A stretch of DNA of 64,000 nt from Hansfordia pulvinata. Lineage: Eukaryota > Ascomycota > Sordariomycetes > Xylariales. The stretch is taken from assembly GCA_006538405.1 (NCBI GenBank), contig BJKQ01000006.1:1883001-1947000 (forward strand), in the 5' to 3' direction. A program made the position numbers and the translations under genes. Positions 34,961 through 47,640 of this stretch are shown piece after piece. The notes below the pieces were generated by a model. That model saw only the letters and a list, made by a program, of their open reading frames with translations, had not been told where the DNA came from and did not search any database. Numbering within the stretch: position 1 is the first letter of the stretch; every line of letters begins with the position of its first letter.

Positions 34961-36592
34961 ACAGGGAGCGGAGAGAGAAGCACGCCCCAGTGACGCCGAT
35001 TTAGATCATAAGGGTATCCAAGTCCGAGGCACACCAGGAAGGCTCGCCTATCCCTGAGCCCGCCCGCTTGTTGCTTGGTTGGTGTTCTCATTAGCTTCCG
35101 AGGTTCATTGACATCAGATGCCACGCGACGGCTTTGTGGCCCTGTGCCGCGCTGGCCGGGGGCGGCCCCCAAAAATGGGCGAGCCGGCTCGAGTCTACTG
35201 AATGTTGTCTACAGGCTACTAGTACCATCTCCCAACCCGCCCGCCTCACCAACGGTACCCACCCACCTGCCTATCTCACCCAGGGCTGGCTGGACCAGGA
35301 GCCGCGTCGCGCCCAGTCGGCCGAGACGGGTCATGACGGAGGGTGCGGGGGCGAGGAGGGCAGGGGGCAGAGGGCAGAGGGTGGAGGTCCGAAGACGGAG
35401 GGCGAGCGTGCGGCTCGGATGGTCCCAGATGGCCAAGTGTGCTCGTCAGGCCGGATCGCCATCCTCTCTCTCTCGAGAGAGAGTGTGACAGTCCGAGAGA
35501 CTCCCAAGCGACTCCCTCGTTGCCGTCGAGGGCAGAGGAGAGGGAGGCCCACCGCAGGCGCAGTCAAGAGGGGCGCCACAGGCTGGGACTACTACCTACA
35601 GGACCCGTGGATCCCTTGTGGGCGGTGGGCGGATTCGCCTTGGATGGAGGGCACTGATCGGTTCGCCCCCCTCCGTAGCCCTTCCTCCCCATCTCACTCT
35701 GCCCTACGAGGCGCCAGTCCAGGGCGCAAGCGCGGGTACAAGGCGGGACTCGCGCTCCGGACTCCGCCCGCCCTGTGGCAACGCAGAGCAGAGATCAGGT
35801 ACGAGTAGCTACCTACTTGTAGTGGGAGAGAGAGCCAGAGAAAGAGACGAAGAGAGAGACCCTGACTGGGTCCCGGTGGATTCTGACTACTGGGCTAGGC
35901 TGGCTGGAGGCGCTACTGGCTGGTGCCCGTGCTAACGCAGCGAGAGTATAGTCCGCTGGCCGCCACGACCTCTTCTTTTCTCACACCCACGCCGCCCTCG
36001 CCCACTGCCCAATCGGGCGCACAATAGAAACCCTCCTCGATTCAGGGCCAATCTTCGAGGGCGAGAAACGCATTCCGCTCATAGTCGTCTCCATCGTAGC
36101 GTGGCCCCCGCCGCCGCCGCCCTCGTGTCAATGAGGTCTGCTAATTTAGACACCTTGGGTGGTAGCCATTGGCCTACCTACCTACCTACTCTAGTCCTCC
36201 TCATACTCGTGCGAGCCCTCGTACGAGTACACACCCCCCTCTCTCACCCCCTTCCGGGGCGATCAGCAGCCTCATTTGTGATCCTTCATACTCCCCGCCT
36301 GGCTTGCACCTCTGGCCCCCTCCTTGTCTCTGCAAACCTTGTAATTATACCTCGAGGCCTGCTTGGGGGCTGCATATTGTGGAATCATTATTTGTATAAG
36401 ACAACCACGTTTGCCGTTCCCGGAAATTCTCTCCTCATCAACCCACTCGGACAAAGATTTGTCATAGGCCTGGCTATTCCAAACGTCTTCTCCTCTTTCC
36501 CTTTTGACTTATCTTCCCTAATTCAATTCAACTTGCACCTGGCTGTACTGGGCACAACGCAACGCGAGGAGAAAAGAGAAAATCATCTCATC

Positions 36593-38907
36593 ATGGACCA
36601 CTTCAACGCAACCGTCTTCAACGGCAGCATGGTGTCCACCCGCCGGGGGTTCCAGGTCACCAAGCAGAAGCACAAGGGGCTCTCCTTTGTCAACTCGTCG
36701 ATCAAGGAGTCGGAGCTGAGGAAAGCCGGCCCTCCCCCGGCGTACTCGCTGCCCCTGGGCGGCGGCAAGACCAAGTTCACCTTCATCAACAACAGCGACG
36801 ACGAGAAGAGAGCTCGCCGCCGTCAGACGGCGACGGCGTCGCCGCCGAGGACTACGACGACGACAACGCCCAGATCGTCGGCCTCGCCACCGGCCCGCAG
36901 CACACGCACCCGCGGCGACACGGCCGCCAAGCGCCTCTCGAGGAACGACCGCTTCAAGCGCCAGTCCTCCGTCTCGTCCACCTCCTCCGCCGGGTCCTGC
37001 GCGACGGCCTTCACGACGCAGTCGTCCGAGGACTTCTCGCTGCCCCCGCCGGACACCTACCACCACCAGCCCTACGGGCCCGAGGGCTTCGCGGCGGCGC
37101 CGGAGCCGCGGCCGACCCTGCCGTCGTGGCCGTCGTACGACTCCTCGGCGGCGATGCTGGACGCTGCCGGGGTCCGCCGGCCGCTGTTCGTCGACACGTC
37201 GTTCGCGACGGGCGGCGGCGTCGGCGGCCTGGCGGCGATGGCGTCGCTGGGCGGCTCGGGCCCGCTGCCGAGCAGCCACCACCACCACCACGACGACTGG
37301 TTCGGCAGCTCGCACACGGGCCGGTTCGCCGAGGCCGCGGGCGACCACCTCCGCTACGCCGCCGCCGCCCAGCACCACCACGAGCGCTACGCGCAGGACT
37401 TCACGACGGCGCACTGCGAGGCCACGCTGGACGCGCTGCACGAGGCCATTCAGTGCGGCCAGCGCGACTCGCCCCGGCTCTCCTCGCTCACGTCCCAGCT
37501 GTGCACCGTCATCAGCCAGCGGCTGAACCAGAGGGACCAGGGCCAGGCCTCGCGCAACGTGACCATCTACGCCGTCTCGACGCTGGCCATTCTCTCGGTA
37601 TGTAGAATTCACGGATCAGGGGGGAGGTTCTTACTTCTTTCTGAGACATGTATGATGATTATGAAGCTCGGCAACTGACTTTTTCTTTCGTAGGGATACC
37701 TTGGCAAGCATGACCACTGGCGTGTGCACATGCAGGGCCTCGAGCAGCTGATCGACATGTCCGGCGGGCAGCACAACCTCGACTCAGTCACCATTGAGAT
37801 GATCCGGAAGTAAGTCTTGTGCCCCTTTTTTTCTTCTTCTTATGAGAAATAGAAGGGAGAAAAAGATCGTTTTTCCTCCCGCCAACAATGCTAACCGGGA
37901 ACCTCTCTTGACAACAGAGCCGACTTGTGTGGCGCTTGCTCCGGCGCGACGACCCCCAGCATCCCGTTCCTGCGGCGCCAGGTGCCGCCGCAGCCCCCGT
38001 CGACCATGGTGGACCAGGGCCAGATCACCAGCGGCATCTACCGCCACCTGTCGGCGTGCGGGCTGGACCAGCGGGTCATCAACGCCGTCGTCGACGCGTC
38101 CGTCTTCAACATCTGCCTGTCTCTCTCGCGGCGCAGCAAGGGCATGTACAGCCTCGACGAGGACGTGGCCTCGGACCACTTCGCCTCCATCGGGTACCGC
38201 CTCCTGTCGGAGCCGGCGGAGCTGCGCCAGGCGTACGACCAGCAGCAGCTTCTGCAGGCCAGCGACGACCTGATGACGCCGACTACGCACCACAGCAACA
38301 GCAACAACAGCAATAACAGCAACAACATGTTCGCACGCCACCATGCCGGGGCGCTGGCAGTCGGCGGCAACAGCCTCAGCCAGGCCATCGAGGCGTCCAT
38401 GCGGATCCTGACGACCATGTTCGTCCGCCAGCCCTTCTCGGACCTGCCGTGCGGGGAGGAGACGCTGTTCGAGCAGCTCGAGTCGCACGTCTCCACCATC
38501 ATCTCCCTCCGGCGGCGGCGCGGCGGGGCGGGGAGCGGGAGCGGCAGCGGCAGCATGATCGACCCGTCGCTGCTGCTCAGCGCCGAGGCGCACGACGAGT
38601 ACCTGCAGAAGCCGACGCTGATCTGGATCTGCCTGGCGGGCGACCTGCTCTCCAGGAACTACCGGTCGTTCGCCGCTCACCATCACCACCAACACCACAT
38701 CGACGCCGCCATCGGGCGGCCCACCCTGTACAAGGAGCTCCTGCGGGAGGTTCTCGGGCCCTGGCCAGCTCGGACCCGGACGCCATGGTCTCGGAGGAGG
38801 ACCTGGAGATGTGCCGCCTGCTCGACCTCGGCTGCCTCAAGCTGGACCAGCCCTGGAACGAGAGGCAGGCCATCCGCCACATCCTGGGCGTGTTCAAGAT
38901 GGAGTAG
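36593..38907 (+). CDS. Fungal transcription-factor-like protein without zinc cluster, one apparent frameshift
   Basis: Three exons (36593-37597, 37694-37809, 37918-38907; GTATGT and GTAAGT donors) would encode about 703 residues. The N-terminus (MDHFNATVFNGSM, then FQVTKQKHKGLSFVNSS and GGGKTKFTFINNSDDEKRAR) has basic patches but no Zn2Cys6 cluster. A long Ser/Thr/Pro and His-rich linker (SSHHHHHDDWF) follows. From about residue 290 the text resembles the fungal-specific transcription factor regulatory region (Fungal_trans_2-like): ALHEAIQCG, VSTLAILSGYLGKHDHWRVH, MQGLEQLIDMSGGQ, CLSLSRRSKGMY, LIWICLAGDLLSRN and LGCLKLDQPWNERQAIRHIL. Such proteins often act as regulators without their own DNA-binding domain. 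At 38756-38761 (GGGCCC) the frame loses one base; conserved text resumes one frame over and ends at TAG 38905-38907. The ATG at 36593 is preferred over in-frame ATGs further upstream because the upstream text is pyrimidine-rich leader. It lies 0.8 kb from the RIP block. Confidence 0.8.
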
Positions 38908-39718
38908 ACACCTTTTTTTCTCTCTCTCTCTTTTCCCTCGGCTTGGGTCACAGGGAATGAGGAGTCCGGCGGCGGCAGCGTGTACGGGGTACGTGAAATG
39001 ACTTTCTGGGCTCGGGCGACGTTCGGCGTTTGGCACAGCCGCGGCCACGGCCATGGTTTTTTTTTTTTTTTTTTCCTTTCGGTTTTTATGGGGGGTTGGG
39101 TATGAGCAACGAAATCTACTTACACAGGGCGGGACAGCACGGGGGCGCATGTGGCGTTTTCTTTCTGATTTTGGTATCCTGGGTTCCTCTTCCAATGCGT
39201 ATTTGATGTTTTTATTTATTGTGAGCTACCTGGGGGAGCTATCTGTCTGTACCACGCAGGTTTCACTTTCGAATGTTTTGCCTCAAGCTTCGGGGACCCG
39301 GTCGAGTTCATACCTCAGATAGAATTCTAATAATGGATCAAGACTCGAGTCTCGAGAATGATCTTCAGGGAAACCAAAGTTCCATGACAAATCACGAGTG
39401 GCCCGCGGTGGCGCGTGCGAGACTGTGCAGCGATTGTATTGTCATGTATCTGCAATGCGGTACTTTGGTTGTAAGAGCATGCAGGTGAGGTGAGTTAGGT
39501 AGAAGGTAGGTACCTATGGGGGGGAGGGGGGTCCCCCGAAAAAGCGTGTGGAATCTTTGTGTCCGGGGAATCTCACCACTGGCAGTTGGGACATGGGGGA
39601 CACTGGGCGTCGGAGCGCGCCATACTGCCTAATTCGCTGACTCACCCACGGGCTGGCGCATGCATATACCTGTATGCTCACAATACTCGGTAAAGTCGGT
39701 GCCCGCCTATCTTTTTTT
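38908..39718. other. Transcription-factor gene 3' flank and edge of RIP block
   Basis: A T18 run at 39057-39074 and CT tracts just after the stop suggest 3' UTR. From about 39480 the TAGGTA-type motifs cluster. Normal base composition continues up to the inverted repeat at 39719. Confidence 0.5.
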
Positions 39719-39800
39719 TATAGCTGCCGGACTAGGGTTTCGAATAAGGTACCCACGGGTACTTAAGGGGACCTAGCTTAAAACCTAAGTACCTATAGGT
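39719..39800. repeat. Left terminal inverted repeat of RIP block
   Basis: The core is CCGGACTAGGGTTTCGAA, followed by GTACTTAA and GACCTAGCTTAAAACC. It matches the reverse complement of the right end with C/T differences and small gaps, as expected after RIP. Confidence 0.7.
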
Positions 39801-39903
39801 ACCTGTTTTAAGCGATAAGTCCTTTAAATTAAAAACTACCTTTTACGTTAAGATTTAAGTCATTATAAGTATAATAAATAAAAGTTAAGTTCTTTTAAGT
39901 CCG

Positions 39904-39963
39904 ATTTATAAGCCTTAAGTTTTTATAAGTTTAATTTATAAGCCTTAAGTCCTTATAAGTAAA
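39904..39963. repeat. 30-bp tandem near left end, two copies
   Basis: ATTTATAAGCCTTAAGT recurs exactly 30 bases apart (39904 and about 39934), each followed by a TTATAAGT string. Confidence 0.75.
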
Positions 39964-40098
39964 AGAGAATGTTTTATTTTCCGTAAGGAATTTTTTTATA
40001 ATTAATATATAATAATCATTTTTAAGTTATATAAGGTAAAAAGTAAAAGTAAAAACATATTTAAAATTATTATAATTAATTAAGTTAATTAAAATATA

Positions 40099-40252
40099 TA
40101 TTATAAACTTAATCTTTTAACTTAATCTTATAATATATAATACCGGCAGCTCGTAGGCCTTAACGTCTTCCCTTTTTCTTCCTTTTTTAAAGAGAATATT
40201 ATTATATTAACGCACTCACGCGGGCACCGTTAATGGTTAATTTATAATATAT
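40099..40252 (+). repeat. 5' LTR of gypsy remnant
   Basis: About 154 bases are repeated directly at 47881-48038. Shared segments include CTTAATCTTTTAACTTAATC, GGCAGCTCG, TTAACGT, CACTCACGCGGGCACCGTTA and the TTTATAAT end. The two copies differ mainly by transitions. The exact ends are uncertain because RIP removed the TG...CA signature. Confidence 0.8.
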
Positions 40253-42629
40253 ATTCTCCTTTAATAAATACCGGTAAAACGATAATATAAACTATAACAC
40301 CGCCGATAAAACGATAACACGAGTCGTAATATTATTAATAAAGCGATAATATAAGCCGTTATCTTTTAAATATATAAGATATTAAATATTAATTCACCTC
40401 CTTTTTAAGCTGAAACGGTAACGATAAAGGGCTTAAATCTTTAATAATAACTTTAAGACTTACGCGAATCGTAAAACTTTTAATAAAGCGTGTTATTTAA
40501 GTAAATAATATGTTAATAATAAGAATTAACCTAGCTTACGGCCGCGTTAACGGCCTTAAAAGAGTATAAAAGGGAGTAATCACCCTTTTCACTTTCCTAG
40601 GTTACCACCGATATAACCTTGGCTTTTAATAACCCGATTTAAGCTTTAAAAGCTTAACGCCTTTATCTTATTATTAACACGAATATAAACGTGTTTAATT
40701 TAAAAGGGGGGGCCTTTAAACATTATGTACGGTCGCGTTAAACTTAAATAAGCAGTAATTTAAGGTAAGGCCGCTATGGCGTAAGCCGTTACCTTAAAAG
40801 GGCCTTTTTAACGGTAATAAGGCTATATTCACCGCTTAACGTTTAACGTTAATATATAAGTTAAAGGTTAATTAAAAGTTTATTAATAATAATTAAGATT
40901 AATAAGTCTTTATTTAAATAAACCTTTCCTTTTTAATTTAAGCTTAAATAACCCTTTTTTACGAAGTAAGCGGCTTTAAGGAGCGCACGGATTTAAAGTA
41001 TTATAACCTTAATTATTTCTTATAATACTTTACTTTATTATTTAAAGATCCTTATTAATAAGCGATAATTAAGATTAAGCTCGATTATATATAATAAAGG
41101 GTTAAAAAAAGGTTCGTTATGTTCCTTTTTATTTTAAGTAAAAGCTATTTATAATAAAAGGTTAAGATTAAAACGGTTCGGTTAAGCTTAACCGCTTTTA
41201 ATAAGCCTTTTTAAATTAAATAAAGAGGATTACGTGTGGTTATTAAGTCTTTTATATAAATTATAATAAAGTAATAATAATATACCGGGTTATCGCGTTA
41301 AACTTAAAATTTTACGATTTAAAAGAGAAGTTTTAAGCCGCGATAACGCCGTAACCGCTTTAAAGCGATATTAAAAGGGATAACGATAAGGACACTTAAA
41401 TAATAAAGGTGTATAAAACGGGGCTTTAATAGCCTTTAAAAAAAGGTTTAAGTAACCGTAACGAAGTAAAGTAAGGGCGAAAGGCCGGTAATAAGCGTTT
41501 TAAATCTTTTAAGCCGAGCTCGGCACGTATAAAGAAAAAGGCCTTTACCTTTATTATAAAAAGGATAAATATAAAACGAATAAATATTCCCTTTTTTTAA
41601 CGTAATGGCCTTTAATAATGATTTATTTTATAATAACGCTTAATATAAGGGACGACTTATTATAAAACGATATTAATTTAGAAAACGGTTTATCTTTAAG
41701 TTAAGTCTTACTTAAAGGCTGCTTAACTTATACCTGGACTTAATCGACCCTTTTAAGGCGTTTAAAGTATAAAAGTTTAAAGATATTTAAATATATATAA
41801 ATATAAAACCCTTCTTTATACCGGTCCTTTTTAACTTTTTTATTACTTTAAATATATAAGTTAATATAAGGTGTGATTATTATAAAGTAATAAGCGAATA
41901 ACGCGCTTAATCCTTAAGCTTATAATAAATCGATTTATTTAAGCCTTAAAACTTATAATTAATCACGGGTAAGGCGAAGTCTTATAATATATAACGCTTA
42001 ATATGTATGATAATCGATATTAATAAGTGGTCGTTATTAATATACTTTTATATAATTTTAAGGTTAACTTAAAACGTTATATTAAGACTGCCTTTTATAA
42101 AGCGTCGCGGCGTGGTGATAAATATAAGATAAAGGGAACTTAAAATTTAAACGGTAAGGGGTTTATTAATTAAGGATTTTTAAATATAATAGTTAAAGGA
42201 CGGCTTAATCCTTATAACAGGGGCACGCTTAATTAAGGAAATATATAATAAAGGAGTTACGGAGCCGTTAATAATTATTAACTTATAAGAAATTATAAGT
42301 ATCCTTTGCCTTTACGTTACCGACCCGGCCTTACCCCCTTTTTTCCCTTTAAAGGTTAAAGACTTTTAAGGGTTATTTAACGAGTCCGTTAAGGATAAGT
42401 TATTATTATATTAAAGGCGCTTAAATTATTAAATCCGGTTATAAAAGGACGTTAAAAGGAACGACCTTAAGCTTTTATACAGCCCTTTTTATAATATACC
42501 GCGGGAGTAACTTTTAAAGTTATAATGTTAATTAACGGAGTTAAAAGATAAAGGATAAATTTAAGTTAACTTCTCTTTAACCGTAACACCGGTGCTGTTT
42601 ATTAAAAAGCTGAGTAACGGGTAAAGGTT

Positions 42630-43140
42630 TTACGTTAATTATTAAGCTTTAAATAAAGTTATTAAAAAAATAATTACTTATTATTACTTATCTTAAAGAC
42701 GTTACGGTCCTTTTTAAGGGCAAAATAAGTGTTAAAGTTTAATATAAAGGCTACTTTTTACCGCTTATATATAAAGAAGGGTTAAGAACACTTAATTATG
42801 TTTAAAACCCGCTTTAACCTTTTTAAGTAATTAATATACCTTTTTAAATTAATAAGCGCTCTTACTTCGTTTTAACGTTATATTAATACGGTATTAAATA
42901 ATACTTTAAGCGTTTTTATTATAACGTTCCTTAACGATATCCTTATTTATAGCTTAAGTTTTAAGGAGGATTATATAATTAAAGTGCGTTAAGTATTATA
43001 ATTATTATAAAAGGCGGGCCTTTTTTTAAATAAGAAAAAGTGTGAATTCGCGGTAAAGGAGGTAAAGTACTTAAGCTTTATTATTAAGGTAAAAAAGGAG
43101 ATCCGCCTTAACCTTAAAAAGGTTTAAGTAATATAAGAAT
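42630..43140 (+). pseudogene. Reverse transcriptase remnant of gypsy element
   Basis: The best-preserved coding trace of the element. From 42880 the reading frame INTVLNNTL, FLNDILIYS (42927-42953) and NKKKCEFAVKEVKYLS (43029-43076) is shared, interrupted by TAA stops at 42990, 42999 and 43008. In intact relatives these positions are glutamine codons (CAA/CAG), so C-to-T RIP changes explain them. The catalytic aspartate pair is damaged. Earlier parts need a frame change near 42660. Confidence 0.8.
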
Positions 43141-45629
43141 AAAAACCCTTTATAAACTTATATAGGCTTTATAATTTTTTAAGATTTATTAACTTTTACC
43201 GGGATTTTATATAAGATTATTCTTTTTTATTAAAGCCTTTATATTAATTAATAAAGAAGGGGGCGTTATTTAAATAAGGTTAAGTGTAAAAGAAGGCGTT
43301 TTAAGCGTTAAAGTCCGTTTTTATTATATATCCGGTCTTTTATTAATAAGACCTTAATAAGCCTACAGTGGTGAAGGCGGATTACTTAAGACAGGCCTTA
43401 AGTAAGTGCTTTTCGTAATATTATAAGTCTGTTCTTTACTTAATAACTTATTACTTAATTAACTTAATGTTAACGTAATATAATTATAAGATTCACGATA
43501 AAGAGCTTTTTACGGTCGTTATATACTTAAAAGCGTAATAAGCGGAATTACGATTAATAACCGATTTATTCACGGTCTTTATTAATTATAAAAACTTAAA
43601 ATACTTTATAAAGTTAAAGTTATTAAGTAAAAGGTAAGCGTGTTAAGTAAAGATATTATCCTTATTCTTTTATTACTTTTATTATAAGCCCGGTACGTTA
43701 AGGGCTTATTTAAATACCTTATTTTACCGGTAATAAGATATTAAGGATAATAACGGTTAAAAAGGCCCGCTTATATAATTAATCTTTATACGTTATATAA
43801 TTAATATAATGTTAACGTAAAAGGAGGTTTAAGTAATACCGGGACCGGCCTTACTTTTAATAAGGGCGGAATTATTCGAGGAGGCGTTATTATAAAGATT
43901 ATAAAACGAGGGAGTGTTAACGGACGACTTATATTATACACGCTTATAAAAGGTGTAAGTAAAGGAACGTAAGTTCTTTTAAGCTGTAAAAGCAACCGTT
44001 TAAATTAAGGATTATTAACTTAAAGCGGCCGGTATATTACATTTTTAAGGATGATTTTAAGTCTTAAAGCACGAGCCGCTTATTATAACGCTTATTTAAA
44101 GGGTTTATAACTCTTTTTTAATAAGCTATTTAAGTTAATAAGGTATGTTCTTTATATTATATTAAGACTTTTATTAAGATTATATATTATAAAACGTAAA
44201 AAGGTTCGTGCGGAACTATTATTACCGTGAGGCGTATTAATTTAAGTAACGTTTTTAAGGTTTACTTTAACCTTTATTATTAATAAACCGTTTTTAAAAG
44301 TAAATCTTAATAAACTTTATAAGTCCCTTTTTATAAATAAATCCGGACGTGTTACGGTGGTTAATAGTTCTTATAAACCGCTTATTAAAGTACGTGTAAC
44401 TTAAAGCGATATCGTTTATAATAATAAAGGCGTGCGTAAAACGCTTTTAAAATTATTAATAACGTTTTTAAAGCTTCTTTAATTAACTTATTTCCGATTA
44501 AGGATTAAATTAAATAAAACGCTTTTAAACTCGGTTATATACCGTAACGGGCATTTAATAATACTTTTTAACGGCTTATTACTTATAATTTAATAATAAG
44601 ATAAAAAGAGTAAATTAAAAGGTTTAATTAATGCTTTGCTTAATAATAGCCTTTTTATAATTAAATTAAGCTAATTATTTATTAGCTTATTAATTAGCCT
44701 TAAATAACCAGGTCTTTATAATTATAAAGGTTAATCTTAACCGCCTCTTTTTAAGTTTTAACTTATTAACGGTGTAATCTTAAGTGTTATATTATAATAA
44801 GGTTAAGCCGCGCAGCCCGGCGGACCATATAAACGCGTTTTTAACTTACTTAAAAAAGGGTAATTAATAAGCTTAATCTATAATTACGTATATTTAATAA
44901 TGTTAATAAGAGTCGGCGAATCGGTCTTATCGTTTTATAAAGTAGTTTTATAAAGGAAATAAGATATAATTAAGCTTATATAATATTAAAACGGCTTAAC
45001 TTAATAAAAAGTTAAATTAAATATAAGGAAAGTACACGATAATAATAGTTTTATCCTTTTTTATGGTCAAGCTCGATGTCCTTAAAAAGATTCACTTAAT
45101 CTTTTATATAAACTTAATAAAATAAGCTTAAAACGACCCTTTTTTAAGTTAATAAGTATCCGATTCGCGGTTATTAACGATTTAAGTAGCTTAAAAGGAT
45201 AAGTTTATAAAAAAGGAATTCCGTGTAAAGGCTATCTTTAATATAAAGAATACGAGAGGCCGTAATAAGTATTAATAAGTATTAATAAAGTAAATAAAAT
45301 ACGATAACCTTAATTAAAAGCCGTTTTTCATAATGATAAATATAATAGCTTTAAATATGTTTAAAATAATATAAGATAATACGAAGTATGATAATAAGTT
45401 ATAACCGGTTAACCTTTAATATCTTAATTAAAGTAAAGCGTTAACGGTTCGGGCGGTGGTTATAAATCCGGTAAATGGTTTTACTTTTTATTTATAAAAG
45501 GAAAGCGGTAAAGGTAAGTAGCTTACCGCGTTAAATTAATTATAATATAAAGGTACGTCGCCTTTTTATATAACGCGGAGTTAAAGCGTTAACACGTTAA
45601 CACGTGTGTAATACACGGGTACCTTAACC

Positions 45630-45800
45630 TTATACCCGTAATAAGGCCGTAACGTTAATAAGCTAATTTATATAAGGTATATAAGTACTTCGCTTTTATA
45701 TTTATTATAAGGTTAAAATATTAATAAGTTAACTTATATACGGTATATAAGTATATCCGCTTTATACTTATTATAAGGCCGTAACGTTAACGCGCTTTTA
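45630..45800 (+). repeat. 66-bp minisatellite, cluster A
   Basis: Copies start near 45630, 45696 and 45762, exactly 66 bases apart. Each contains TTATAC/TTTATTATAAGG, then AACGTTAA and a TATAAGG/TATATAAG block. The same unit recurs at 47641-47860. Confidence 0.8.
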
Positions 45801-47640
45801 CGCTTAAAATATAAAGGTATAATTAATAAAATAATGGTAAGGCCGCTTTATATAACACGTAACTCCGCGTTTATTATACGCGCTTATACACGATCGCTTT
45901 TATATAAAGGTAAGGCGGTATTACGGGGGGCGGATATAAATATGTTATAAGGCTTATAACTTATAAAGATAAAAGGGATAATAATCTTTAATTTAAGGAA
46001 ATCGACGCCGTAACGGCCGTTATTTAAATTAATTAAGCGCCGTAACGTAATATAATTCCTTATAAAGTAGGTATTAAACGCTCTCGATTAAGCGTTATAT
46101 TAATTACTTTATTCCTTTTTAATTCTTTTAACCTTATATTATTAAGATCTTATTATATCGCGGTTAGCTTATTATTTAAGGCCGTTATTCTCTTAATAAA
46201 GTTAAGCGTTAAGGTCGTCCTTAAAGTCGTCCTTTTACTTATTTTCTTATAATAAGACTTAAAAGTGGTTAATTTAACCGAATTAATAAAAGTTAAATTA
46301 AGGCGAATTAAGGTTAAAGTGATATTAACCTTAAAAAAAGAGGGAAAGGGTAATAAAGCGTTACGTTATACGACGGCGCCACTTACGGTTAAGGTTTATA
46401 TCCGATATATTAACGAAACGGGAGCGCTTTAAAGGCGTTTTATTAAGGTTAAGGAGCCGGTTACGCTTTTTATTATTACTTATATTAACGTTAAATATAA
46501 TATTAAGTAAAATATAAGCTTAATTAAGCGTGCTTAAAACGGGATTAAAAAAGGTGTTAAGCGAGTTTATAACGTTAACGGCGATTTATATAAGGTAAAG
46601 GAACGTTTATAAGGTGGCTTTATAACATGTAATAACGGCTTTCGCTTTAACGGTTTAAGCGGTGTTTACGGCCTTTTATAAGGTTAATTATTAATTTAAA
46701 TTATAAATTATATAAAAGAAGGTTTAACGTAAAGCGGTAACGTTATCACCGTTAAGGGAAGCCGTATTAAGGATAATAAGTTATTATTATTAATTATTAC
46801 GGTTATAAGTCGAGATTAAAATAAATATAATTAAAAGGTTAAGGTCGGTTAAAGCGTTATTATATATAAATTAATTAATATTAAGGTTTTATTAAGCGAA
46901 AGCGCGGAAGTCGCGAAAAGCCTTTATTATACGGTTAAACTTAAAGGTAAGTTAAGCCGCGGTATAACCTTAATTTAAGACCGTAATAACTTTATTTTAA
47001 TCGGCGACCTTAATTATATCGCGTAAAGTACGGCGGAGCTTCGCGTTATTAACGTAAACGTACGACTTTTAATTACACGTTTTTTTACTTTATTTACATT
47101 TTAAATAGCCTTTTATAACGTTATTAAACGTGTATTATATAACCTTAATATAAAGAAACTTATCGATGTAATTAACGTAAATAACTTTTATATTAATAAG
47201 AAATTAATTTTTTTTATCGTTTAAGTCGTTATTAAAAAGGTAATTATTAAGGGCGCGATCGCGAGGCGGTTACTTACCGTTATTATTATTATTATTAAGT
47301 AAAAGGCCGCCGTTAACGCTTAAAACGGTGCCTTTTAAAGTAAGGTTAACGATAACGGTTATATTAATATAAAGGAAAAATAAGGCCGTATTAATAAAAA
47401 AAGGAGTCGATATAAAAAAGGTAAAGATATAATTAAAAGGTTATAAGTATATGTTACAGATACGTGATATAAAAAGAAAGGTAAGAAAAAGAAGGCTTAT
47501 AAAACCTGAAATAAAGATAAGTAAAAGCGAGGTGGCGAACACGTTATAAAAGGGCGGGTAAATAAAGGCCTTACTTACCGCTTAATAAAAAAGTTTTTAC
47601 GCCGTAACGCGTATTAATTAAGTCTTAAGGTTTTACTGCT

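Larger units (their letters stand above)
28501..36592. other. Gene-free region, part 2
   Basis: No supportable gene is seen. It contains a 16-bp tandem at 30301-30348, a GGT/AGT trinucleotide run at 32461-32505, an ACGC repeat at 34317-34336, a GA/CA microsatellite at 34912-34960 and many TACGAGTA-type and AGGTACCT-type short motifs (for example 29389-29403, 31921-31930, 34774-34786, 36218-36230). The segment from about 36190 to 36592 is the likely promoter and leader of the downstream transcription-factor-like gene. Confidence 0.5.

Noticed and set aside
36518..37612. 364-codon minus-strand frame
   Set aside because: Antisense shadow of the GC-rich first exon of the transcription-factor-like gene.
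43801..43995. 64-codon minus-strand frame in the RIP block
   Set aside because: Chance open stretch inside the decayed gypsy element, antisense to its coding direction.
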